Shown here: positions 44,714 to 51,858 of the stretch, one piece after another | Layout of the letters: the number at the start of each line of letters is the position of its first letter | Numbering within the stretch: the first letter of the stretch is position 1 | DNA from: Natrinema salinisoli | GTDB taxonomy: Archaea > Halobacteriota > Halobacteria > Halobacteriales > Natrialbaceae | Direction of reading: 5' to 3' | Assembly: GCF_020405205.1 (NCBI RefSeq) | Contig: NZ_CP084469.1 | Coordinates: 248,001 to 312,000 of the forward strand | DNA: 64,000 bases | The notes under the pieces: generated by a model | The model's input: only the letters and a program-made list of their open reading frames with translations | Database searches by the model: none | What the model was told of the DNA's origin: nothing | Made by a program: the position numbers and the translations under genes

Positions 44714-45728
44714 TTTCTCCCCTCTCCCTCGGGAACTGGTCCGGCATCGTCACTGGTGGTTCTGCTTCAACCGGCTCAGCAACTTCATCGCCGGTGAGTA
44801 CTGCTGTTACGCGGTAGGCGTCCTCCTGCTGGACTGTGAAGTAATTCTTAATACCGATGTCAGCTAGGATTCCTGAAATAAAGAACTGGATGCCGAGTAG
44901 GCACATGAAGACAGCAAACAGTGGTAATGCAGTGTCGGAGAGGCTCACGGTGTGAAGTATCTTCAGATACACCGAATACAATCCACTCAGGATACCGATG
45001 CTCCCGGTAAGGATGCCGATTCCCCCGAAGATATGTAGTGGTCGTGCAGAGTACTTCTGCCAGAACCAGACATTCAGCATATCAAGAAATCCCTTCGGAA
45101 GGCGTCGCCAGCCGTATTTGGTCTTGCCATTCTCACGCTCGCGGTGGGTGACTTCCAGTTCACCGACGCTGAATCCTCGCCAAGTGAGGAGAGGTGGGAT
45201 ATATCGATGCATCTCGCCGGTGAGTCGGATAGCTGTGGCCGCCTCCCGACGGAACGCTTTTAGGGTACACCCGAAATCGTGGAGATCCGTGCCGAGCAGG
45301 GCCTGACGCAGCATGCGTGCCACCGCTGAGGAAATCGTCTTTCCCCATGGATCTTCTCTGTCACGCCGCCAGCCGACAACACAATCAAGGTTCTCATGCT
45401 CTAATGCGTCGATAAGTCGCGGAATGTCCGTAGGATCGTTCTGGCCATCAGCGTCCAGAGTGACGATTATGTCCCCACGGGCGTAGCGTAGGCCCGCGTC
45501 AAGTGCAGCACTTTGGCCGAAATTCCCGCCAAATTTCACCACCACGACACGGTCATCGCTCTCGTGAATTGACCGGAGGACATCATAGCTCCCATCAGTT
45601 GAGCCGTCATCGACAAAGATCAGTTCCCACTGACGGTTTATCCCGGTCAACACATCTCGCGTCTCTTCGTAGATACGCCGGAGATTCTCTCGTTCATTGT
45701 AGGCGGGTAGCACTACAGATACCACCAT
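44694..45728 (-). CDS. Polyprenyl-phosphate glycosyltransferase (GT2, DPM1/GtrB-like)
   Basis: Protein of 344 residues. GT2 domain with VVLPAYNERENL, FVDDGSTDG and the DAD at 92-94 (VTLDADGQNDPTD), then two C-terminal membrane helices (about 233-260 and 270-295). This layout fits enzymes that charge dolichyl or polyprenyl phosphate with a sugar, which GT-C enzymes then use outside the cell. A 45-residue acidic tail follows. In haloarchaea related enzymes (AglD/AglJ type) act in N-glycosylation; which one this matches cannot be decided here. Confidence 0.85.
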   Translation of the reverse strand: MVVSVVLPAYNERENLRRIYEETRDVLTGINRQWELIFVDDGSTDGSYDVLRSIHESDDRVVVVKFGGNFGQSAALDAGLRYARGDIIVTLDADGQNDPTDIPRLIDALEHENLDCVVGWRRDREDPWGKTISSAVARMLRQALLGTDLHDFGCTLKAFRREAATAIRLTGEMHRYIPPLLTWRGFSVGELEVTHRERENGKTKYGWRRLPKGFLDMLNVWFWQKYSARPLHIFGGIGILTGSIGILSGLYSVYLKILHTVSLSDTALPLFAVFMCLLGIQFFISGILADIGIKNYFTVQQEDAYRVTAVLTGDEVAEPVEAEPPVTMPDQFPRERGENAHSDA

Positions 45729-45955
45729 ATTGCCAATACCTCGGTCAGTGACTACAGATAAGTCCGCGATCGTTTCGTTGGTTAACAGTGAAACTAAAGA
45801 TCTAAGCCAGTATTGTCAACGGAACCGACCAGCAGGAGAAGGAAACAGAAAATTGATTCAGACGCTGATGGGCAACCACGTAACGACAGTGGTCGTTTAC
45901 TTGGTGATACATTTCCTCCTTTTCAATACTCTGGTCCGCTTCGCACAGGTGTACG

Positions 45956-46693
45956 ATGAGACTAAATCTGAGAGCGCAAGTGCGGAGAACAGCACGTTCG
46001 ATCATTCCTATTAGTGAAAGTGCCCAGACGAAAGGGCTGTCCTTAGCGATTACCACAGTTGTCATTGTTGGGCTCACGGTCGCTAGTACGTCTGGCAGTG
46101 GCGTTGTAACCACGCTCACCGGTGACGAAGAGGTTGAGCGAGATGGGACTGTTACCCTCAATGTGACGATTGAACACGACACGGAGCCTGACGCAGAAGG
46201 GCACCTACTGACGATCACCGACCAAAGCGGTAATCGATTAGAGCAGGTATTTACGTTCGACGGGACGCCGGTTACGAATGTCTCAAATTCAACGGAGATA
46301 GACGAGCAAAAACTCGATCCAACACTCGAGATTGGGGACGAAACTACTCCCCAACAGACTGCCGGTGCTGGCTATGAAGTCGGTGCTGCAGGCTACGAAG
46401 TCGGTAGCCTAGCAGACAGGGAGACGTCACAAACAATTACGTACACGATCACGCTGAACGCGACGGCATTCGATACCAACGAGTACGACGCCCAGGTCGC
46501 GCTCATCACAGATCAAGTCAACGAGAGCTACACTCCACCAGTGGATACGTGGCCGTCTGATGATCTCGGAACAGCGTACGCTTCAAATAATCACACATTC
46601 GAAATCACCACCTCAGATCAGGTGGCTAAGTCGGACAAACCGTCCGATCGAACAGTGCATCCTACATTTACGGAGCAGAAGAGTGGTAGTTAG
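45956..46693 (+). CDS. Secreted or membrane-anchored hypothetical protein rich in N-glycosylation sites
   Basis: Protein of 245 residues. A basic N-terminus precedes one hydrophobic helix (LSLAITTVVIVGLTVAS, about 28-44), which could be a signal or anchor. The rest is beta-rich and acidic, with six Asn-x-Ser/Thr sites (NVT, NVS, NST, NAT, NES, NHT) and a duplicated GYEVG motif near residues 140-150. It diverges from the glycosyltransferase cluster. I do not recognise the family. Its position and sequon density make it a candidate acceptor of the glycan made by this island, but that is inference. Confidence 0.5.
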   Translation: MRLNLRAQVRRTARSIIPISESAQTKGLSLAITTVVIVGLTVASTSGSGVVTTLTGDEEVERDGTVTLNVTIEHDTEPDAEGHLLTITDQSGNRLEQVFTFDGTPVTNVSNSTEIDEQKLDPTLEIGDETTPQQTAGAGYEVGAAGYEVGSLADRETSQTITYTITLNATAFDTNEYDAQVALITDQVNESYTPPVDTWPSDDLGTAYASNNHTFEITTSDQVAKSDKPSDRTVHPTFTEQKSGS

Positions 46694-47188
46694 AGCGGAC
46701 GGCTATTCTCGTGCGTCCACCGCATCTCTGACTGGTGGAGTGGGCCACCACTGTTCGGCCAGTTTCTGCCAGTGGTCGAACTTAGTTTCCATTACTCCGT
46801 TGGCGTGACGGCAGGGTGTTCACACCGCAAGCAGTCCCGAGGAAGAGTTTAGTTTCGTGCTCGCTTCCTCCAGCGTACTCTACTCTACGGCAGGATGGAC
46901 GTGGTGTTGAAGTATCATAGACACTGGGTAGCCGAGTAAATATTGTTTTCCTATACCTGTGCCTTGTTATCTAGTGTCGGTGACGCTTGTGCAGTAATCG
47001 ATCGTTTTCGTTTTCCCGCCTTTGATAAAATCAGCGTTGACGGCCACTCTTTGTTTGTGCGCAGTGGAGGACTCAGTAGTAAAAATGCAGTAATTAAACC
47101 TGAGAGCGAACAGCCATAGTGACAGTGAAGAATTATAGCCTGCAACGCCCGTGCCTCTATTTATGCTGTCCGAGACTTAGCCGGGGGT
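46694..47188. other. Intergenic stretch before the nucleotidyltransferase
   Basis: About 495 bases with no supported gene. A minus-strand frame of 29 codons (METKFDHWQKLAEQWW... near 46700-46790) looks protein-like but is too short to call and may be a relic. A TATA-like CTATTTAT at about 47157-47164 lies some 27 bases before the ATG at 47189. Confidence 0.4.
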
Positions 47189-47923
47189 ATGCAAGCAGTC
47201 GTTCTCGCTGCAGGGAAAGGGACACGGCTTCGGCCACTTACCGAAGAGAAACCCAAAGCGCTTGTTGAGGTAAATGAGAAGCCAATTATTGAGGATATCT
47301 TTGAGAATCTTCTCGAGATCGGTGCTACAGAGTTCATCGTTGTCGTCGGATATCTAAAAGATAATATAATTGACCGATACGGCGAGACGTATCAGGGAAT
47401 TCCTATTACTTACGCCCATCAGCGAGAGCAGCTTGGGTTGGCCCACGCAATTCTTCAGGCCCAACCATATATAGATAATGATTTTATCCTAATACTCGGA
47501 GATAACATCTTCCGTGCGAATCTTGGAGACGTTGTTAACCGCCAGCGTGAGGAGCGTTCCGATGCAGCGTTCCTTGTCGAGCAGGTCCCGTACGAAGAAG
47601 CGTCCAGATACGGTGTCCTAGATACAAACGAGTATGGGGAAATCGTGAAGGTGATGGAGAAGCCGGACGATCCGCCGTCAAACCTTGTTATGACGGGGGT
47701 CTATACGTTCACACCGGCGATCTTCCGTGCATGTCAGTCAGTTCGGCCATCGAATCGTGGAGAGTACGAACTTCCAGACGCAATCGACCTCCTTCTTCAA
47801 TCTGGGCACACTATCGATGCAATTCGGATGAATGGCTGGCGGATTGATATCGGCTATCCCGAGGATCGGGAGAAAGCTGAAGAGTTTCTTACAGGCAAAC
47901 CTAAACCCATGTACGAGGATTGA
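47189..47923 (+). CDS. Sugar-1-phosphate nucleotidyltransferase
   Basis: Protein of 244 residues with the pyrophosphorylase signature LAAGKGTRLRPLTEEKPK at 6-23 and the sugar-binding segments ILGDNIFRANLGDV and EKPDDPPSNLVMTGVY. It makes a UDP- or dTDP-sugar from a sugar 1-phosphate and NTP. Its length and motifs match glucose-1-phosphate thymidylyl- or uridylyltransferases; haloarchaeal AglF is of this kind. It supplies donor sugars for the island. It probably starts a leaderless transcript. Confidence 0.88.
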   Translation: MQAVVLAAGKGTRLRPLTEEKPKALVEVNEKPIIEDIFENLLEIGATEFIVVVGYLKDNIIDRYGETYQGIPITYAHQREQLGLAHAILQAQPYIDNDFILILGDNIFRANLGDVVNRQREERSDAAFLVEQVPYEEASRYGVLDTNEYGEIVKVMEKPDDPPSNLVMTGVYTFTPAIFRACQSVRPSNRGEYELPDAIDLLLQSGHTIDAIRMNGWRIDIGYPEDREKAEEFLTGKPKPMYED

Positions 47924-48578
47924 ATGCCCTACCGATAAAGCCCAGAGGGTGCCGACGATCGCTCTAATATCGTCTCTCAGACCAAGTTTTTGGCCGCGAG
48001 GTAGACCAATGGTGAAGGACAGATCGTTGTCAACACGCACTGTCGCCTAACCACCGATGTTTCAACAGGGAGTCCACCGCTGGCTAGTAGGGGTGGTATG
48101 ATTTTCTAGAAGGCAGGGACCATGGTGAGTGGTGGGATCCAATTAATTGAAGTATACCTGATCGGGATAAAAAATGGTTTTGATGGGGTGTCAGAGGTAG
48201 GCATCTGGCGCGCGACAATATATTAGATGTCATATTTGTTATACTCTATGGGGCTCTGAAGCAGTCCCTACCACCTTCAAACTTCGGAAAGCAGCGCTCG
48301 GAACCCAATTTAACACTGTTTTTGTCGCCAGGTATGCCAGTCCTCGCCCTTTTGATGCTTGCCCTTGGTTTTAGATACACGGATTTGCACGACGAGATCA
48401 ACCCACGTTCCGGGACGGAACGAAATCACGGTAGATGTGGGACGGTGGTTTAAATCAGGTTACCGCCGTCTGTCGGATGTGGATCGTTCCCGGAGGGAAC
48501 GAGCGCTGAGAGGGCCATAAAAGGGATGGCGGAGAGGCCACCGTCGTCTGCTGGTCTCTCAATCTACACCTTATAAAA
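47924..48578. other. Gene-poor right edge of the island
   Basis: About 655 bases without a supported gene. It includes short hairpins, for example CGTTCC/GGAACG near 48405-48421 and GTTCCC/GGGAAC near 48484-48500. AT-rich patches persist up to the tRNA gene, after which composition returns to the chromosomal level. No integrase or transposase motif was recognised. Confidence 0.5.
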
Positions 48579-48591
48579 CGGGCGTGGCGGG
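48577..48591. other. Candidate right attachment site at the tRNA-Arg 3' end
   Basis: AACGGGCGTGGCGGG here spans two bases beyond tRNA-Arg(CCU) and its 3' acceptor and T-stem bases. The identical 15-mer occurs at 31607-31621 in the same orientation. The tRNA is on the minus strand, so its 3' end faces the island, the expected geometry for tRNA-targeted integration. Confidence 0.55.
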
Positions 48592-48651
48592 ATTCGAACC
48601 CACGATCAGAAGGTTAGGAACCTCCTGCCCTATCCGCTAGGCCACACGCCC
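48579..48651 (-). tRNA. tRNA-Arg (anticodon CCU)
   Basis: A complete 73-base cloverleaf on the minus strand. The acceptor stem pairs GGGCGTG with CACGCCC. The anticodon stem is GGAGG/CCTTC with loop TTCCTAA, giving anticodon CCT (CCU), which reads AGG codons. The T-arm is GTGGG-TTCGAAT-CCCGC. CCA is not encoded. No intron is evident. Its 3' end faces left, towards the glycosylation island. Confidence 0.93.
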
Positions 48652-48666
48652 CGGCGGAAAAAGAAC

Positions 48667-48981
48667 TCAGTTGGTTTCCGTCTCGGTTTCGGTTCCGGTC
48701 TCGGTCGTCGTCTCCTCGTCGGAGGTGACGGGCTCCGTGTCGACGAACTCCTCGTCGTCGGAGTCCGTCTCGCTGACGGAGCCACCTTCGCGCATTTCTT
48801 CGAGTTCCGTTTCGACTTTCTCGCGCCCCTTCTGGAACTCGCCCATCGCCTCACCGGTCGATCGTGCCAGCTTCGGGATCTTGTTCGCCCCGAAGAGCAA
48901 GACCGCGATGACGAGAATGATGGCGAGTTCCGGAGGCCCCATGCCGCCGGGAATGAACAGCGGTGCAATTTCGGCTACCAT
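48667..48981 (-). CDS. tatA: Twin-arginine translocase subunit TatA
   Basis: Protein of 104 residues from the ATG at 48981; a longer frame to 49008 would lie upstream of the TATA box. One N-terminal membrane helix (LAIILVIAVLLFG), the hinge Gly, then the amphipathic helix FGANKIPKLARSTGEAMGEF, the TatA hallmark. The acidic tail (about 60-104) is rich in Glu, Thr and Asp, a haloarchaeal trait. TatA forms the Tat pore, the main export route in haloarchaea. A TATA-like GGTTATAATTG at 49006-49016 (minus strand) lies about 28 bases upstream. Confidence 0.9.
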   Translation of the reverse strand: MVAEIAPLFIPGGMGPPELAIILVIAVLLFGANKIPKLARSTGEAMGEFQKGREKVETELEEMREGGSVSETDSDDEEFVDTEPVTSDEETTTETGTETETETN

Positions 48982-49005
48982 CTCTATACGTTGCTTACCC
49001 GCTGG

Positions 49006-49016
49006 CAATTATAACC
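49006..49016 (-). promoter_or_regulatory. TATA-like box of tatA
   Basis: On the minus strand GGTTATAATTG lies about 28 bases before the tatA ATG, the spacing expected for a leaderless or short-leader haloarchaeal promoter. Confidence 0.5.
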
Positions 49017-49189
49017 TTTTTGGACCACTGAGATAAGCAAGCCCCCGCGAAAGTCCGTTTGTGAACGATATTCGCCAGAAGCCATACGATACGCTACATG
49101 TTAGGAGCTAGTTGTACTTTGACAGTGTCGATCCCCGAAACGCTCCGCAAACGAAACTGTCTTTCCGGCTAACACGCAATAACGAGGCG

Positions 49190-49669
49190 ATGGTAACAAC
49201 CGGAGACGCTACACCCGACTTCACCGCACCGCTCGCAAACGGCGACATCGAGGAGTTCACCCTTTCCGACGAGCTCGAAACCGACGCGCCGATCGTCCTC
49301 GCGTTCTTCCCGGGCGCGTTCACCAGCGTCTGTACGACCGAGATGTGTGCGTTCCAGGACCGACTGGCCGCCTTCAACGACCTCGACGCCACCGTCTACG
49401 GCGTCAGCCGCGACTCGCCGTTCACGCTCAACGAGTTCCGCGAGCAAAACGACCTCGAGTTCGGCCTGCTCAGCGACTACAATCAGGAGATCACCGAGGC
49501 GTACGGCATTTCGATGGACTTCGCCGATCTGGGCGTCTACGGCGTCTCCAAGCGATCGGTGTTCGTCATCGACGCCGACGGCGAAATCACCTACTCGTGG
49601 GTCAGTGACGATCCCGGCGTCGAACCCGACTACGACGAGGTCGAGGCAGCCGTCGAGGAGCTCGCCTGA
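49190..49669 (+). CDS. Peroxiredoxin (AhpC/BCP type)
   Basis: Protein of 159 residues from the ATG at 49190; the frame extends to 49112 but the family N-terminus (GDATPDFTAPL) begins at this Met. The peroxidatic Cys48 lies in PGAFTSVCTTEMC, with a second Cys53 five residues on. A thiol peroxidase that reduces hydrogen peroxide and organic peroxides. It stands alone, not linked to the katG gene 12 kb away. Confidence 0.92.
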   Translation: MVTTGDATPDFTAPLANGDIEEFTLSDELETDAPIVLAFFPGAFTSVCTTEMCAFQDRLAAFNDLDATVYGVSRDSPFTLNEFREQNDLEFGLLSDYNQEITEAYGISMDFADLGVYGVSKRSVFVIDADGEITYSWVSDDPGVEPDYDEVEAAVEELA

Positions 49670-49704
49670 ATCGGTCGAGCGACGATTGCGACGCGACCGT
49701 CGCA

Positions 49705-49716
49705 GGTCTTTTTTAG
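49705..49716 (+). terminator. T-rich stretch between peroxiredoxin and HD gene
   Basis: A run of six T (49709-49714) lies 40 bases after the peroxiredoxin stop, following GACGCGACCGTCGC, where GCGAC/GTCGC can pair. Poly-T tracts end archaeal transcripts. The same TTTTTTAG lies about 25 bases before the ATG at 49737, so it may also act as the TATA box of the next gene. Confidence 0.4.
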
Positions 49717-49736
49717 TCCGCACTCGACGTTCACCC

Positions 49737-50552
49737 ATGAGCGACCCCGCCGCCGACGACGATTCCCGCCGCGTCTACACCCCCGACGCCGACCACAACT
49801 TTCCCGACGCGAAACTCAACGCCGTCCTCGAGTTCGTCGACACCGACGAGGAGATCACGACCTACCTCGAGGCCCAGAACGTCAACGCGGTCGATCGGAT
49901 GCGGTACAACGATCACGGCTCGAAACACATCGAGATCGTCCGCAATCGAGCGCTCTGTTTGTACGACCTGCTCAAGGCCGGCGACGTCGATTTCAACGGT
50001 GCGCGTCAACAGGGACTCGAGGAGGAGGACGAAGCCGTCATCATCGCGCTCGCAGCGACCCTCCACGACGTGGGTCACGTCGTCCACCGCGACAGCCACG
50101 CCTACTACTCGATCCCGCTGGCCGCGGACATCCTCGACCGGGTCCTCCCCGAGTTCTACGACGTCGCCGATACCGTCCGGATGCGAGGCGAGGTTCTCCA
50201 TGCGATCCTCTGTCACCACACGGCCGAGACGCCGCTGACCACCGAGGCGGGCGTCATCCGCGTCGCCGACGCCCTCGACATGGAACGAGGCCGCTCGCGG
50301 ATCCCCTACGAATCCGGCGGTCGGGGTATCAATACCCTCTCGAGTCAGGCGATCAGTCGCGTGTCGCTCCAGCAGGGCGACACCACGCCGGTCATGGTCG
50401 AAATCGCGATGACCAACGCCGCCGGCGTCTACCAGGTCGACAACCTGCTCAAGGCCAAGCTCAAAGACTCCGGTCTCGAAGACCAGATCCGAATCGTCGC
50501 GCTCAACACGAACGAGAACCGCGAGCAGTTGGTGGAACGGATCGAGCTCTAA
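49737..50552 (+). CDS. HD domain metal-dependent phosphohydrolase
   Basis: Protein of 271 residues. HD-domain residues are visible: NDHGSKHIEIV (His60, His64), the His110-Asp111 pair in ATLHDVGHVVHRDSH, and CHHTAE with a later Asp in RVADALDMERGRSR. The C-terminal 80 residues form a separate alpha/beta domain. HD enzymes hydrolyse phosphate esters, often nucleotides or phospho-signals; substrate unknown. Single-gene transcript. Confidence 0.85.
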   Translation: MSDPAADDDSRRVYTPDADHNFPDAKLNAVLEFVDTDEEITTYLEAQNVNAVDRMRYNDHGSKHIEIVRNRALCLYDLLKAGDVDFNGARQQGLEEEDEAVIIALAATLHDVGHVVHRDSHAYYSIPLAADILDRVLPEFYDVADTVRMRGEVLHAILCHHTAETPLTTEAGVIRVADALDMERGRSRIPYESGGRGINTLSSQAISRVSLQQGDTTPVMVEIAMTNAAGVYQVDNLLKAKLKDSGLEDQIRIVALNTNENREQLVERIEL

Positions 50553-50890
50553 CAACGAAATTTTACGCTGTCGTTCGAGAGAGCGGAGCTCTCTCGTGAT
50601 GACGAAAGACACCTTCGGCGTCTTTCGAACCACGGTCGCGGCTTCGCCGCTCCCTCGGTAAAATTTCGATCAAAAGCACTCCTCCTTCCCCTCCACTCGG
50701 CTCGCGGCTGCGCCGCTCGCTTCATCGCGGCGCAAAGCGCCGCGCTCTCGTTTCGGGTCAGTCGTCGGCCCGCTCGCTCACTCCGTTCGCTCGCGGCGAG
50801 TACCGGTGAACGGCCTGCCCTCCCCCGAGTCGCGAGTTCCTCGCGATGCTCGGAACTCGCTCCCGGCCCTTCGGCGTCGTTGATTTCCTC
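50553..50890. other. Hairpin-rich stretch between convergent genes
   Basis: No gene is seen. The left part (50556-50668) is a compact element with 11-bp inverted ends. The right part contains GCGGCGC/GCGCCGC (about 50727-50743) and other GC-rich palindromes. The flanking HD gene and the winged-helix gene are convergent, so the hairpins could end both transcripts. Confidence 0.5.
50556..50668. repeat. 113-bp element with 11-bp inverted ends and internal hairpins
   Basis: CGAAATTTTAC (50556-50566) is the perfect reverse complement of GTAAAATTTCG (50658-50668). Inside are hairpins CGAGAGAG/CTCTCTCG (50576-50596), CGAAAGAC/GTCTTTCG (about 50612-50636) and a GCGGC/GCCGC stem near 50639-50650. Begins three bases after the HD stop codon. 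It could be a structured bidirectional terminator or a small non-autonomous mobile element. Confidence 0.55.
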
Positions 50891-51115
50891 TCAAGCGATC
50901 TCGTACCGCCCGTTTCGCCGCTCGAGATAGCCACGATCCCGAAGCGTGCCGGTGATCGAGAGGACGGTTCCCTTCGTAACCGCCAGATCGTCACAGAGAT
51001 CGTCGGGGGTCGCGCCGTCGCCGGCGGCCAGATACAGGTACACCAATTTCGCTCGCCCGGATTCGAGGTCGGCTGGAATCGATACGTCGAGGTTCGTCGT
51101 CGCTGTTTGATTCAT
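50891..51115 (-). CDS. Small winged helix-turn-helix protein
   Basis: Protein of 74 residues that is nearly all a winged-helix DNA-binding domain: SGRAKLVYLYLAAG, ATPDDLCDDLAVTKGTVLSI as the helix-turn-helix, and GTLRDRGYLERRNGRYEIA as the wing. Resembles TrmB- or MarR-like single-domain archaeal regulators. No ligand domain. The gene it controls is not evident; it lies alone between two intergenic stretches. Confidence 0.75.
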   Translation of the reverse strand: MNQTATTNLDVSIPADLESGRAKLVYLYLAAGDGATPDDLCDDLAVTKGTVLSITGTLRDRGYLERRNGRYEIA

Positions 51116-51383
51116 ACTTCACGCCTGTATTTCGACGATAATAAAACTCATCTACAACGATCGTCGAAAGTATGCCGGGGAGACGGCTTCGCTCGTTGTC
51201 GATACGAAATGCCTCGATCGTCGAATGTCCGTTAAAACTGCATCTGAGCCGCTCGAGTTGCCGTTCTGGGAGATAGGCAATCGTCGTGACCGGCGATTCG
51301 TGCTAGCAGGTAGCGAACGCGCTGCGAGGGGTGGAGCAGACGGACCGCTTTTGTAGACCCACCCGAGAATGGTAGAACACGCA

Positions 51384-51578
51384 ATGTCGACGCAAATCAC
51401 CGTTCTCGCGCTACTAACTGGGTTATTGACCGGCGCACTGTTTCGGTTTCTCAATATTCCGATTCCAGCACCGCCCGAACTCCCAGGGATCATGGGAATC
51501 GTCGGGATCTACGTCGGATACAAATTGATCGAGTATTTCGACGTCGGCGTGGATCTGCTCGAGGTACTCGGACTGTAG
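51384..51578 (+). CDS. XapX-type small membrane protein
   Basis: Protein of 64 residues with two membrane segments: LALLTGLLTGALFRFLNIPI and PGIMGIVGIYVGYKLIEYF, separated by a PAPPELPG turn. This matches the XapX domain family, small membrane proteins of unknown role. I chose the ATG at 51384; a GTG-type upstream extension to 51369 adds five residues. Confidence 0.75.
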   Translation: MSTQITVLALLTGLLTGALFRFLNIPIPAPPELPGIMGIVGIYVGYKLIEYFDVGVDLLEVLGL

Positions 51579-51607
51579 CGACCGAGCGGTGTCCGCTGGC
51601 CGTGTCC

Positions 51608-51766
51608 TCAGGTTTCCGACTCGCTACTGAAGAAGAATTGCATGAACATCCAGAGCGTCAGCAGGACCGCCGCCGGCGAGAACACTACCGCGAGGAACAG
51701 CAGCGGGCCGGCCAGAACGGAGTTGCCCAGGAAAGACGCGACGACGAGCAGTGAAACGGTACCCAT
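51608..51766 (-). CDS. Small hydrophobic membrane protein
   Basis: Protein of 52 residues from the ATG at 51766, with two hydrophobic stretches (VSLLVVASFLGNSVLAGPLL and LAVVFSPAAVLLTLWMFMQF) and a short SSESET acidic tail. It lies downstream of sdhA, 92 bases after its stop, on the same strand. Too short for family assignment, but the hydrophobic pattern and acidic tail look coding. It may be co-transcribed with sdhCDBA. Confidence 0.55.
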   Translation of the reverse strand: MGTVSLLVVASFLGNSVLAGPLLFLAVVFSPAAVLLTLWMFMQFFFSSESET

Positions 51767-51858
51767 ACGGATCGCAAGAGGCGGGAACGGTTTAAGCGAT
51801 TCTACTCGCAGCGAGCTCCGGTTGGAGTACTGGGAAAACGAAAACGACTGCGCCGTCG

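Noticed and set aside
47738-48040. Minus-strand 100-codon frame starting MRVDNDLSFTIGLPRG as a sugar transferase fragment
   Set aside because: It overlaps the nucleotidyltransferase gene by almost 200 bases and its downstream part has no sugar-transferase motif; it was not convincing enough to list.
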